Program-made: the position numbers and the translations under genes
NCBI RefSeq assembly: GCF_019334805.1
Contig: NZ_CP079822.1
Coordinates: forward strand, 372,001 to 436,000
Length of the DNA stretch: 64,000 bases
Source: Rothia mucilaginosa
GTDB lineage: Bacteria > Actinomycetota > Actinomycetes > Actinomycetales > Micrococcaceae
Direction of reading: 5' to 3'
In this document: positions 39,616 through 47,548 of the stretch, piece after piece
Layout: each line of letters starts with the position of its first letter
Position numbering within the stretch: the stretch's first letter is position 1
Notes under the pieces: generated by a model
The model's database searches: none
What the model saw: only the letters and a program-made list of their open reading frames with translations
What the model was told of the DNA's origin: nothing

Positions 39616-39666
39616 AGGAGTTATTAGGAAAAACCTAATGCGGATTTTCCAGCAGGGTTTGCGTAT

Positions 39667-40669
39667 TTATTGGGTAATCATTTTTGAGCCTTTGGATTGG
39701 TTGCAACGCCAACAGAGGGTCTGCAAGTTCTCGGGCTCGTTGTTGCCGCCTTCGGAGAGCGGAACCTTGTGGACGACCTCTAGGATGAGGATTCGTTCAC
39801 GCATGATGGAGTTGCCGCATCCGGGGTTTTGGCAGGTGTAGTTGTCGCGTTCTTTGATGCGTTGGCGTAGTTGGGCGGTCATGAGGGTGCGTTCGCCGCC
39901 TTCGGGCCATGCCCAGCGTATTTTGCGTTCTAGGGTTTCGGAGAGCGCGTCGAGGGTTGGGGTGTCGAGGGTGACGGTGACCGCGCGGTTTTCTTTGCCG
40001 CTGGGTGAGGCGTATTCGAAGCGGTAGACGGGGTATGGCACGGTCAGCCCCACGTGGCAGACGTTGAGTTTGTCCCAGAGCTCCTTGGCGTATTGCTTGG
40101 TGATGAACTGGGGCGGGTTGATGTGTGCGATCATGTCCTCTTCGCGGCGTCGTACGTTGTCGATCGCGGTTTCGAGGCGCGCAATATCGTCGGAGAGGCG
40201 CTGTACGTCTTTGAGGGTTTGTAGGTCGGCTTCGATGTGGAAAGTATTTGGTGAGGCTGCCGATAGGGTCCCGCTCGGCTTCGAGAACGACCTGCTGGGA
40301 GGAGTTGTAGACGTGCGGGTGGCGTCCTTCGGGTTTCTTCTGCAGTAGCGTCTGCCAGGTTTTGGGTTGTTGAACTTCGACGGTGGCGAGGTGGCTGTAC
40401 ATGCCGTTGGTGGAGGTGCCGAGTTCGTAGATTCCGTGGGTGTAGATGTCGTGTACGTAGCTGGCGACTTCGTTGTATTCGCTGGCGAGTGTGGCGGTGC
40501 GCTGGCGGTGCGTCTGAAATTCGGGGGATGCGAAGTACCGGTTTTTGCGGATGGTCAGGATGACGCCCAGAATGAGCACGATGATGATGACGCCAAGGAC
40601 GACGTACCAGAGGGAGAAGGCGAGGCATACGGCGAAGAAGATGCCGAGCCCTTTGAGGAAGGATTTCAC
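39667..40669 (-). pseudogene. Membrane-anchored HNH endonuclease, split by a one-base frameshift
   Basis: Read from GTG 40669 (AAAGGAACACCC before it), the protein starts MKSFLKGLGIFFAVCLAF with one or two hydrophobic segments (about residues 7-40), then a helical region up to GSLTKYF. There the frame breaks: minus-strand TTTCCACATC (40234-40243) has one base too many. Dropping one C gives HIEADLQTLKDVQRLSDD, a coiled-coil-like helix, and then MIAHINPPQFITKQYAKELW and a C-terminal HNH domain (CQNPGC, VVHKVPLSEGGN, ENLQTLCWRCNQSKG). Repaired length is about 333 residues. As it stands the nuclease part could only be made from an internal ATG at 40134. Either a true pseudogene or a sequencing error. 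Confidence 0.8.
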
Positions 40670-40804
40670 GGGTGTTCCTTTGCGATACGGCGGTGTATCT
40701 GTGAGTGTAGATTTCCTCCATTAGGGTATCGGAGGTGGGTACTACGCGCAAAGCATTTGGTCACATCAGTGAGTTACTGAATGATTCGGCGGCAGACTTA
40801 CACC

Positions 40805-40871
40805 TTCCGGAAGCGCCCTCAGGGTGCCCGAAGCGAAGCGAGGGCGGGTCCCCTGCGACGGCGCGGAGGAA
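40805..40871 (+). repeat. 67-bp REP-like repeat, copy A
   Basis: Starts ttccggaagcgccctcaggg and ends ggcgcggaggaa. Identical to copy B at 41272-41338 except for one base; related to the pair at 37709-37930. The two copies flank the 188-bp tandem duplication in the same orientation. Confidence 0.85.
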
Positions 40872-40905
40872 GTGTGTAAGATGCACGCCCTACAAAGGTA
40901 GACCC

Positions 40906-41270
40906 GGCGGAGCCAGCAAAAGGCTGAGAAGGCGACAGCCCCCTCCCCCTCCAGTTCGTTATACCGGTATCGCGCACACAAGCCCCGCGCTTACTGAACC
41001 GGGGCTAAATGTTTTACCTACGGGGCGGAGGGTTGGTGTCCTCCGCCGTGACATCGGAGACGCGGAGCGGTGCAAGCGTCACCAAACAGGCTTGGCGGAG
41101 CCAGCAGAAGGCCGAGAAGGCGACAGCCCCCTCCCCCTTCCAGTTCGTTATGCCGGTATCGCGCACACAAGCCCTGCACTTACTGAACCGAGGCTAAGCG
41201 TTTTACATACGAGGCGGAGGGGTGGTGTCCTCCGTCGTGGCATCGGAGACATGGAGCGGTGCGAGCGTGT
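40906..41270 (+). repeat. 188-bp tandem duplication (1.9 copies)
   Basis: Unit 1 is 40906-41093 and unit 2 starts at 41094 with the same ggcggagccagca and runs to about 41270. The two differ at scattered positions, so the duplication is not recent. Each unit holds cagccccctcccc, ccggtatcgcgcacacaagc, a ttactgaacc(g)gggct segment and a ggtgtcctccg module that also appears before the 37.9-kb repeat. No open frame spans both units sensibly. Confidence 0.85.
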
Positions 41271-41271
41271 T

Positions 41272-41338
41272 TTCCGGAAGTGCCCTCAGGGTGCCCGAAG
41301 CGAAGCGAGGGCGGGTCCCCTGCGACGGCGCGGAGGAA
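41272..41338 (+). repeat. 67-bp REP-like repeat, copy B
   Basis: Same 67 bases as copy A apart from aagtgccc in place of aagcgccc. It follows directly on the second tandem unit. Confidence 0.85.
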
Positions 41339-41426
41339 ATATACGCAGCACCGCCTCCAGAACATGCACAGGAACAAGGAGGGCTCTATCCCTCCGCAAA
41401 CCCAAAAAACCAAAAAGTTAAACACA

Positions 41427-41456
41427 AAAGCCCTTAGCTCGAAAGCTAAGGGCTTT
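41427..41456 (-). terminator. Terminator of the Gly-Cys-Val tRNA operon
   Basis: Perfect 13-base stem (aaagcccttagct, 41427-41439, with 41444-41456) and a CGAA loop. On the minus strand it starts six bases after tRNA-Val and ends in TTTTGTGTTTAACTTTTTGG. Confidence 0.92.
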
Positions 41457-41461
41457 ATCTG

Positions 41462-41533
41462 TGCGCGATACTGGGATCGAACCAGTGACCTCTTCCGTGT
41501 CAGGGAAGCGCGCTACCGCTGCGCCAATCGCGC
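41462..41533 (-). tRNA. tRNA-Val (anticodon GAC)
   Basis: 72-base cloverleaf: acceptor GCGCGAT/ATCGCGC, discriminator A, anticodon stem CTTCC/GGAAG with loop CTGACAC, T-stem ACTGG/CCAGT. CCA is not encoded. Last of three tRNAs in one operon. Confidence 0.95.
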
Positions 41534-41557
41534 TCACAAAACAGTTGTTTTGTTGCG

Positions 41558-41628
41558 AGGTGAGGACGGGATTCGAACCCGCGTACACGGCTTTGCAGGC
41601 CGCTGCCTAACCACTCGACCACCTCACC
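41558..41628 (-). tRNA. tRNA-Cys (anticodon GCA)
   Basis: 71-base cloverleaf: acceptor GGTGAGG/CCTCACC, discriminator T, anticodon stem GCGGC/GCCGT with loop CTGCAAA, T-loop TTCGAAT. Middle gene of the operon. Confidence 0.95.
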
Positions 41629-41675
41629 GCATACGCTCCACGAGGGAACGCGTTCGAACTCTTGGAGTCCTTACG

Positions 41676-41748
<73 letters not shown>

Positions 41749-41813
41749 ATATCAGCGTATTCAATTTGAATCATTCCGAGGAGTTTTTCGCTCCGTCGTG
41801 CTGACAGGTAAAT

Positions 41814-41842
41814 ACTATACGGGGTTTTTGAGCGTTTGCCAA
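41814..41842 (-). promoter_or_regulatory. Promoter of the Gly-Cys-Val tRNA operon
   Basis: On the minus strand TTGGCA (41837-41842), a 17-base spacer and TATAGT (41814-41819). This is the best sigma-70-type promoter in the window. The start would be near 41806, about 58 bases before tRNA-Gly. Confidence 0.8.
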
Positions 41843-42157
41843 ATCCTCAGCTGGCTACCCTGTGTTCCGTGTGTTTCCGGGGCAGAACGGGGTGTTTTGC
41901 TTCGTTTTTGAGGAGTGCGAGCAAAATTTATTTTCATGGTGCCGGTCACATTTTCGGGGTTTTGGGGTGGTTACTGGTCCCGCGAGGGTAGCGGCGGGCG
42001 CACGATGTCTGCTGAGGCGTCCACAAAATTTTTCACAAGAGAATCTAAAGCGAACGAAAAGGAGGGGCGGAGAACCATGTCCCCGCCCCTCCCCTATGAA
42101 ATCCGCATCAGAAATCCGCACCGACAAAAATGCCAGGCTCATGTTTTTCTGGAGTCT
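41843..42157. other. Region between the tRNA operon promoter and glnE
   Basis: 315 bases with no gene I can support; short frames on both strands lack ribosome sites and coding character. The only clear element is the glnE terminator at 42061-42092. Confidence 0.5.
42061..42092 (-). terminator. Terminator of glnE
   Basis: Ten-base stem (ggaggggcgg, 42061-42070, with ccgcccctcc, 42083-42092) and 12-base loop, followed on the minus strand by TTTTCG. It lies 65 bases after the glnE stop. Confidence 0.8.
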
Positions 42158-45100
42158 CTAGAGCTCTTCGAAGAAGAGGCGTTCGTAGACCTTGCGGGCG
42201 TTGCGAGTTTGGCGCAGGTAGTCTTCTTCGAGGGCGCGGGCACTGCCGGCCGGGTATCCGCACCAGCGGGCGATTGCTTCCAGGTCGGCGCGTCCCGAGG
42301 GTAGGGTGTCGGATTGGCGCACGCCGCGCAGTACGTTGCCGCCGCGGATCTTCGTGGCGAGCAGCCAGGCGCCACTGAGGATTTCAGCGTCCGCGGCCTC
42401 GACCAGCCCCGCCTCAACCGCGGCGTTTAGCGCCTTCAGCGTGGAGGTGGTGCGCAACCCCGGCACGGCGTGCGCGTGGCGTAGCTGTACGAGCTGGACC
42501 AGCCATTCCACGTCGGAGAGTCCACCGCGGCCGAGCTTGAGCTGGCGGGTGCGGTCGGCACCGTGCGGCATGCGTTCGTTTTCCACGCGCGCCTTCATGC
42601 GGCGAATCTGCTGCACCTGCTCGGGCGTGAAAGCTGCCGGGTAACGATACGGGTCGATGAGCTCCACGAAAGCATCGCCGAGCTCTTCGTCGCCGGCGAT
42701 GGGGCGGGCGCGGGTGAGCGCCTGGAATTCCCAGGTTTCCGCCCAGCGCTCGTAGTAGGAGCGGTAGGAGTCGAGCGAGCGCACGATAGCACCTTGCTTG
42801 CCTTCGGGGCGCAGGTCGGCGTCCACTTCGAGGGGGCGTTCGGCGCGAATGGCGGGCTTGACGGGCTGTTTGAGGAGCGCCAGGGTGCGGTTGACGATGC
42901 GTGCCGCCTGTTCCTGTGCGGCGTCTTCGTCGGCCCCGTCGAGGGGTTCGTGGACGAACATAACATCCGCGTCGGAGCCGAAGCCGTTCTCGGCGCCGCC
43001 GAGGCGGCCCATGCCGATGACGGCGATGCGGGTGAGCAGCTTCTCCCCCGCTGTTTCCTCAGCTTCGGCTGCTTCGGTTGCTTCGGCAGGTTCAGCACCT
43101 TCCGGTGCCGCCTGGAGTTCGCGCAGGGCAATCTGCAGCGCCGCGCCGATCGTGCACTCGTCAATAGCGGCAAGACCGGCGCAGGTGTCCTCAATGTCGA
43201 CGATGCCCAGGGTCCAGCCCATGGCGGTGCGCAGGGTTTCGCGGCGGCGCAGGTAGCGCACGGCGCGCATCGCCTCGGCGGCGTCCGCATGGCGTGCCAG
43301 CAGGGAGGAAATCTCGGAGGCGAGCGCTTCCTCCCCCAGCGGTTTGAGGTCGGCGACCTTGTCCAGCCAGGCGATGGAGGCGGAGGCATCCTCGAGCAGG
43401 TCGGTCATGAGGCGCGAGCTGGAGAGCAGCTGGCTGAGGCGTTCGGCGGCTGCGGGCGAGTCGCGGAGCATGCGCAGGTACCAGCTGGTGCTGCCGAGCG
43501 ATTCGGAGACGATGCGGAATCCGAGCAGACCGGCGTCCGCGTCCACGCCGCGGGCGAACCAGCCCAGTAGCACGGGCATGAGGTGCCGCTGAATGTCTGC
43601 GCTACGGGAAAGTCCCGTGGTGAGTGCCTTGATGTGGCGCATGGCGCCGCGCGGGTCGCGGTAGCCGAGGGCGGCAAGACGGTCCTGTGCCGCCTGTTCG
43701 CTGAGCACCACTTCGTCGCGGCTGAGCGTGGAGACGGCGGCGAGTAGCGGGCGGAAGAAGATTCGCTCGTGCAGAGAACGGACATTCCGTTTAATTTTCT
43801 GCCACGCCTTCAGCATCTGCTCGGCGGAGAGCGTGCCGTTGCGTTCCGGGGAGAGAATCGAGCGGGCAAGAGCGCGCTGTTCGGCTTCCTTCTCGGGCAT
43901 CAGGTGGGTGCGGCGCAGCTGCTGCAACTGGATGCGGTGCTCCAGTACGCGCAGCTTCTTGTAGTCGCGGCTGAACGCCTCGGCGTCGGTGCGGCTAATG
44001 TAGCTGACGGCGGTCAGCGCCGCGAGAGAATCCACGGTGGACTTGGTGCGCACGGCGGGGTCAGTTCGACCGTGCACGAGCTGCAGCAGCTGCACGGTGA
44101 ACTCAATATCGCGCAGGCCGCCCGGACCCAGCTTAATCTGGCGGTCTACCTGGTGTGAGGGAATGTTGTCGGTCACGCGGGCGCGCATCGCCTGCACGGA
44201 TTCCACGAAGGATTCACGGCCGGCGGACTCCCACACGAAGGGGTCAATTGCGCGGGCGTAGCGGGCACCCAGCTGCGCCGAACCGGCGATGGGACGCGCC
44301 TTGAGAAGTGCCTGGAACTCCCAGTTTTCGGCCCAGCGTTTGTAGTACTGCACGTAGGATTCAACGGTACGCACGAGCGGGCCGTCCTTGCCCTCGGGTC
44401 GCAGGTTCGCGTCGACCTCCCAGAGGGCGGGTTCGGGTGCGGGGCCCATGATGGCGCGGGTGAGGGCGTGCACGAGTTCCGTGCCGATGGTGGAACATTC
44501 GTTCTCGGTGAGCTTGAGCGGGGCGCTCTCCCCCTCTGCCCCGGCATGAGGCGCGGCGCCAGCGGCGGCGGGTTCCACGGGCGCAACCACATACACCACG
44601 TCAACGTCAGAGATGTAGTTCAGCTCGCGGGCACCGCACTTACCCATACCGATAATCGCCAAGTCCAGGGCGTCTACGGCTTCGCCTCGGCGAGGAGCCG
44701 CCAGACCGGGCCCCAGTCCCTCCGCTACTTCGGTGCGCGCAATAGCGAGCGCGCCCTCCAGCGCGGCGGCTGCCAAATCGGCGAGGTGACGACCGATGGT
44801 GGGCATCATTTCGACCGGGTCTTCACAGCACACGTCGAGCAGGGCGATGCGCGCCAGGGCGGCGCGGTAGGCAACGCGCAGGGTCACGTAGCCGTCTTTG
44901 CCGGTCTGTTCGGCGGCAGCGCGCGGACGCTCCGCGTGGGGGTCGGCGCCGAGGGCGGTGAGGATATCGCGGCGGTAGGGGGTATCCAGCGGTGCGATGG
45001 GGGTCAGGAATTCCCCGTCGGTTTCCGGCAGGATTGACGCCGGGTGCTGGGAGCGAATCAGCGCGCTCTCAGCCGGGTACACCTGCGTGTCGAAGAGCGG

Positions 45101-45529
45101 ATCGATGAGCTCGGGGCGGCGGTAGAGAAAATCGCCAATCGCCTGGGATGCGCCGAGCAGTCGGTACATGCCGAATTCTTTGTCGCCGCGGTTGGCGCGT
45201 TCGGCGACCGCCGGGTGCTTCTCGATGAGACGCACGAGGGCGGGCAGGGCAATATCCGGTGAGGGTGCGAGGCGCAGCCCGGCAAAGAGCGCATCCTGCG
45301 AGACGTGCTTCAGTTCGGGTGCGTTGAGCCAGCGTTCTGCCTTGGACGGGTCGTGGAAGCCGGTGGCAATCATGCGGGTGTGCAGGCGCAGCTGTGCTTT
45401 GCGTTCGGCTTCGGCGCGCTGTTCGTCGTCGAGCGCATCGGGGGCGATGTCGGTCAGCGGCTTGGGTTCTTTGGCGGGGTCAACAATGCGGATGAGCCCG
45501 GTGACCGGGTAGTGAGAGCTGTCAGTCAT
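42158..45529 (-). CDS. glnE: Bifunctional glutamine synthetase adenylyltransferase/adenylyl-removing enzyme
   Basis: Switches glutamine synthetase off and on by adding or removing AMP according to nitrogen supply. 1123 residues, longer than E. coli GlnE (946), normal for actinobacteria. Two nucleotidyltransferase halves: motif GMGKCGARELNYISDVDVVY at about 289-308 (removing half) and GMGRLGGAENGFGSDADVMF at about 837-856 (transferase half). A short Ala/Glu-rich linker (AEPAEATEAAEAEETAGEK) precedes the second half. 159 bases after glnA on the same strand. Confidence 0.95.
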   Translation of the reverse strand: MTDSSHYPVTGLIRIVDPAKEPKPLTDIAPDALDDEQRAEAERKAQLRLHTRMIATGFHDPSKAERWLNAPELKHVSQDALFAGLRLAPSPDIALPALVRLIEKHPAVAERANRGDKEFGMYRLLGASQAIGDFLYRRPELIDPLFDTQVYPAESALIRSQHPASILPETDGEFLTPIAPLDTPYRRDILTALGADPHAERPRAAAEQTGKDGYVTLRVAYRAALARIALLDVCCEDPVEMMPTIGRHLADLAAAALEGALAIARTEVAEGLGPGLAAPRRGEAVDALDLAIIGMGKCGARELNYISDVDVVYVVAPVEPAAAGAAPHAGAEGESAPLKLTENECSTIGTELVHALTRAIMGPAPEPALWEVDANLRPEGKDGPLVRTVESYVQYYKRWAENWEFQALLKARPIAGSAQLGARYARAIDPFVWESAGRESFVESVQAMRARVTDNIPSHQVDRQIKLGPGGLRDIEFTVQLLQLVHGRTDPAVRTKSTVDSLAALTAVSYISRTDAEAFSRDYKKLRVLEHRIQLQQLRRTHLMPEKEAEQRALARSILSPERNGTLSAEQMLKAWQKIKRNVRSLHERIFFRPLLAAVSTLSRDEVVLSEQAAQDRLAALGYRDPRGAMRHIKALTTGLSRSADIQRHLMPVLLGWFARGVDADAGLLGFRIVSESLGSTSWYLRMLRDSPAAAERLSQLLSSSRLMTDLLEDASASIAWLDKVADLKPLGEEALASEISSLLARHADAAEAMRAVRYLRRRETLRTAMGWTLGIVDIEDTCAGLAAIDECTIGAALQIALRELQAAPEGAEPAEATEAAEAEETAGEKLLTRIAVIGMGRLGGAENGFGSDADVMFVHEPLDGADEDAAQEQAARIVNRTLALLKQPVKPAIRAERPLEVDADLRPEGKQGAIVRSLDSYRSYYERWAETWEFQALTRARPIAGDEELGDAFVELIDPYRYPAAFTPEQVQQIRRMKARVENERMPHGADRTRQLKLGRGGLSDVEWLVQLVQLRHAHAVPGLRTTSTLKALNAAVEAGLVEAADAEILSGAWLLATKIRGGNVLRGVRQSDTLPSGRADLEAIARWCGYPAGSARALEEDYLRQTRNARKVYERLFFEEL

Positions 45530-45595
45530 AGCGTGAGAACTGTGGGTAGAGAGTATAAATTTCGGCGGGATAAAAAGCGATGCTGATACACCTGT

Positions 45596-45637
45596 GGGCG
45601 GTACCCGCCGGCGTGTTACCGGTAGCGGGTACCGCCC
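45596..45637 (-). terminator. Hairpin between glnA and glnE
   Basis: Perfect 13-base stem (gggcggtacccgc, 45596-45608, with 45625-45637) and 16-base loop, about 50 bases after the glnA stop. No T run. It may lower read-through from glnA to glnE. Confidence 0.55.
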
Positions 45638-45688
45638 TGAGGCTGTCAGCGCTCACTCATCCTGTGAGGAGGTGAGAGGATCCAGCCG

Positions 45689-47029
45689 TTAGAGGATTCC
45701 GAGGTTGTGCTTGAGCTCGTAGGGGGTCACCTGAGCCTGGTACTGGTCCCAGTCGGCGCGCTTATTGCGCAGGAACTGCTCGAAGACCTGCTCGCCCAGA
45801 ACCTCCGCCATGAACTCGGATTCTTCGGTGATATTGATGGCTTCACGCAGGGACGCGGGCAGCGGGTTGTAGCCCATGGCGCGGCGTTCGGCGTTGGTCA
45901 TGGCGGCGAGGTCTTCGGTCACGGCGGGCATGAGCGGGTACTCGTTTTCGATACCCTTCAGACCGGCGGCGAGAATCACCGCGTAGGCGAGGTACGGGTT
46001 CGATGCTGAGTCCAGGCCGCGGTACTCGATGCGGGCGGACTGCATCTTGTTCGGCTTGTACAGGGGCACGCGCACGAGGGCGGAGCGGTTGTTGTGGCCC
46101 CAGGAGACGTAGGAGGGCGCCTCGCCGCCGCCCCAGAGGCGCTTGTAAGAGTTGATGAACTGGTTGGTGACCGCGGTGAATTCGGGGGCGTGCTTGAGCA
46201 CACCGGCGATGAAGTGGCGTGCGGTCTTGGACAGCTGGTATTCGGCACCGGCTTCGAAGAATGCGTTGGTGTCGCCTTCAAAGAGGGAGAAGTGGGTGTG
46301 CATGCCGCTGCCGGCGTACTTGGTGAAGGGCTTGGGCATGAAGGTTGCGTACATTCCCAGCGAGTAGGCGACTTCCTTGATGACGGTGCGGAAGGTCATG
46401 ACGTTGTCGGCGGTCTGCAGGGCGTCGGCGTGGCGCAGGTCGATTTCGTTCTGGCCGGGGCCGGTTTCGTGGTGGCTGAATTCGACGGAGATGCCGACTT
46501 CTTCGAGCATGGTCACTGCCTTGCGGCGGAAGTCCTGCACGATGCCGCCGGGGGTGTGGTCGAAGTAGGATTCGTGGTCCACGGGCACGGGGAATCCGTC
46601 AGCGCCGAGCTTGGAGGATTCGAGCAGGTAGAACTCAATTTCGGGCGAGGTGTAGCAGGTGAAGCCCATCTCCGCAGCCTTGTTGAGCACGCGCTTGAGC
46701 ACACCGCGGGTGTCGGAGGCGCTGATCTCGCCGTCGGGGGTGAGCACGTCACAGAACATGCGGGAGGTGTAGTCTTCCTCGCCGCGCCAGGGCAGAATCT
46801 GGAAGGTGGAGGGGTCCGGCTGCAGCAGCATGTCGGATTCGTAGATGCGGGAGAAACCCTCAATCGAGGAGCCGTCAAAGCCCAAGCCCTCATCGAAGGC
46901 GCTTTCTACTTCAGCCGGTGCGAGCGCAACGGATTTGAGGGTGCCGACCACGTCGGTGAACCAGAGGCGGATGAAGCGGATGTCGCGCTCTTCGATGGTG
47001 CGCAGTACGAATTCCTGTTGGCGGTCCAT
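45689..47029 (-). CDS. glnA: Type I glutamine synthetase, GlnA2-like
   Basis: Makes glutamine from glutamate, ammonia and ATP. 446 residues, the length of mycobacterial GlnA2. Beta-grasp N-terminal domain, then GFDGSSIEGFSRIYESDM near residue 50, ETGPGQNEIDLRHADAL near 195 and YKRLWGGGEAPSYVSWGHNN near 300. The place of the adenylylation motif NLYDLP is taken by MGYNPLPASL, without the target tyrosine context, so GlnE next door probably does not modify this enzyme. ATG with AGAGGG seven bases upstream. Confidence 0.93.
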   Translation of the reverse strand: MDRQQEFVLRTIEERDIRFIRLWFTDVVGTLKSVALAPAEVESAFDEGLGFDGSSIEGFSRIYESDMLLQPDPSTFQILPWRGEEDYTSRMFCDVLTPDGEISASDTRGVLKRVLNKAAEMGFTCYTSPEIEFYLLESSKLGADGFPVPVDHESYFDHTPGGIVQDFRRKAVTMLEEVGISVEFSHHETGPGQNEIDLRHADALQTADNVMTFRTVIKEVAYSLGMYATFMPKPFTKYAGSGMHTHFSLFEGDTNAFFEAGAEYQLSKTARHFIAGVLKHAPEFTAVTNQFINSYKRLWGGGEAPSYVSWGHNNRSALVRVPLYKPNKMQSARIEYRGLDSASNPYLAYAVILAAGLKGIENEYPLMPAVTEDLAAMTNAERRAMGYNPLPASLREAINITEESEFMAEVLGEQVFEQFLRNKRADWDQYQAQVTPYELKHNLGIL

Positions 47030-47548
47030 GAGTTGCCCTCTCGGTGCGGGCGCGCATCCGCGTGGTACCCGTCTGTGGGTGGCGGAGGCGCGCTAAATTT
47101 GCTGCCGAGGCGCGGAAGACCCTGTTGCGAAAGGCCCTGCTGCGGAAGACCCTGCATGTCCCATGGGTTCTAGAAGATTCCAGGGGATTCCAGGGGGGTT
47201 GCGGCGGGCGGCGTGCCAGCGGTGCTGGCGCCTCCTTGCCCCGGCGTGTGTCCTGTTGTTATCTAGCCTATCGGGTTCTGCTGTGTGGCGGGCGGGTGGG
47301 AGGTTTCGTTTGTGTAAATTCTCGCTTGTGTGCTCTCGATTGTGCGCCGCGGTAGCTCAGATTCTGGGCGGCTCCGGGGGGGGAGGGAGGGTGACCGCTC
47401 CCCCGCTTTCGCTACGGTCGGGTGGTTACTCCCTACCTGCGCATCCCTATCTGTGTCTGTCTATCTGTGCCTATCTATTTGTGCTCAGATAGTCCGGCAT
47501 ATGACGGTTCGCGGGGCGTGTTCGGGGTCGCCTTGCAATAATGGGGGT
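47030..47548. other. Divergent intergenic region with short repeats
   Basis: 519 bases between glnA and a divergent membrane protein gene. It contains three imperfect 15-base units gcggaagaccctgtt at 47112-47156, a doubled gattccagggg near 47176-47197, and a T-rich run of ctatctgtg-like units at 47445-47490. Promoters of both genes should be here, but I cannot place them with confidence. No RNA gene seen. Confidence 0.45.

Noticed and set aside
40131..40751. 206-codon Arg-rich frame overlapping the HNH gene
   Set aside because: Out of frame with both halves of the nuclease and without motifs.
40906..41338. CRISPR array
   Set aside because: The repeated unit is 188 bp with two copies and no regular short repeats or spacers; no cas genes are present.
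41855..42161. Two short frames (about 95-99 codons) on opposite strands between the tRNA operon and glnE
   Set aside because: No ribosome site, no conserved feature, and they overlap the glnE terminator.
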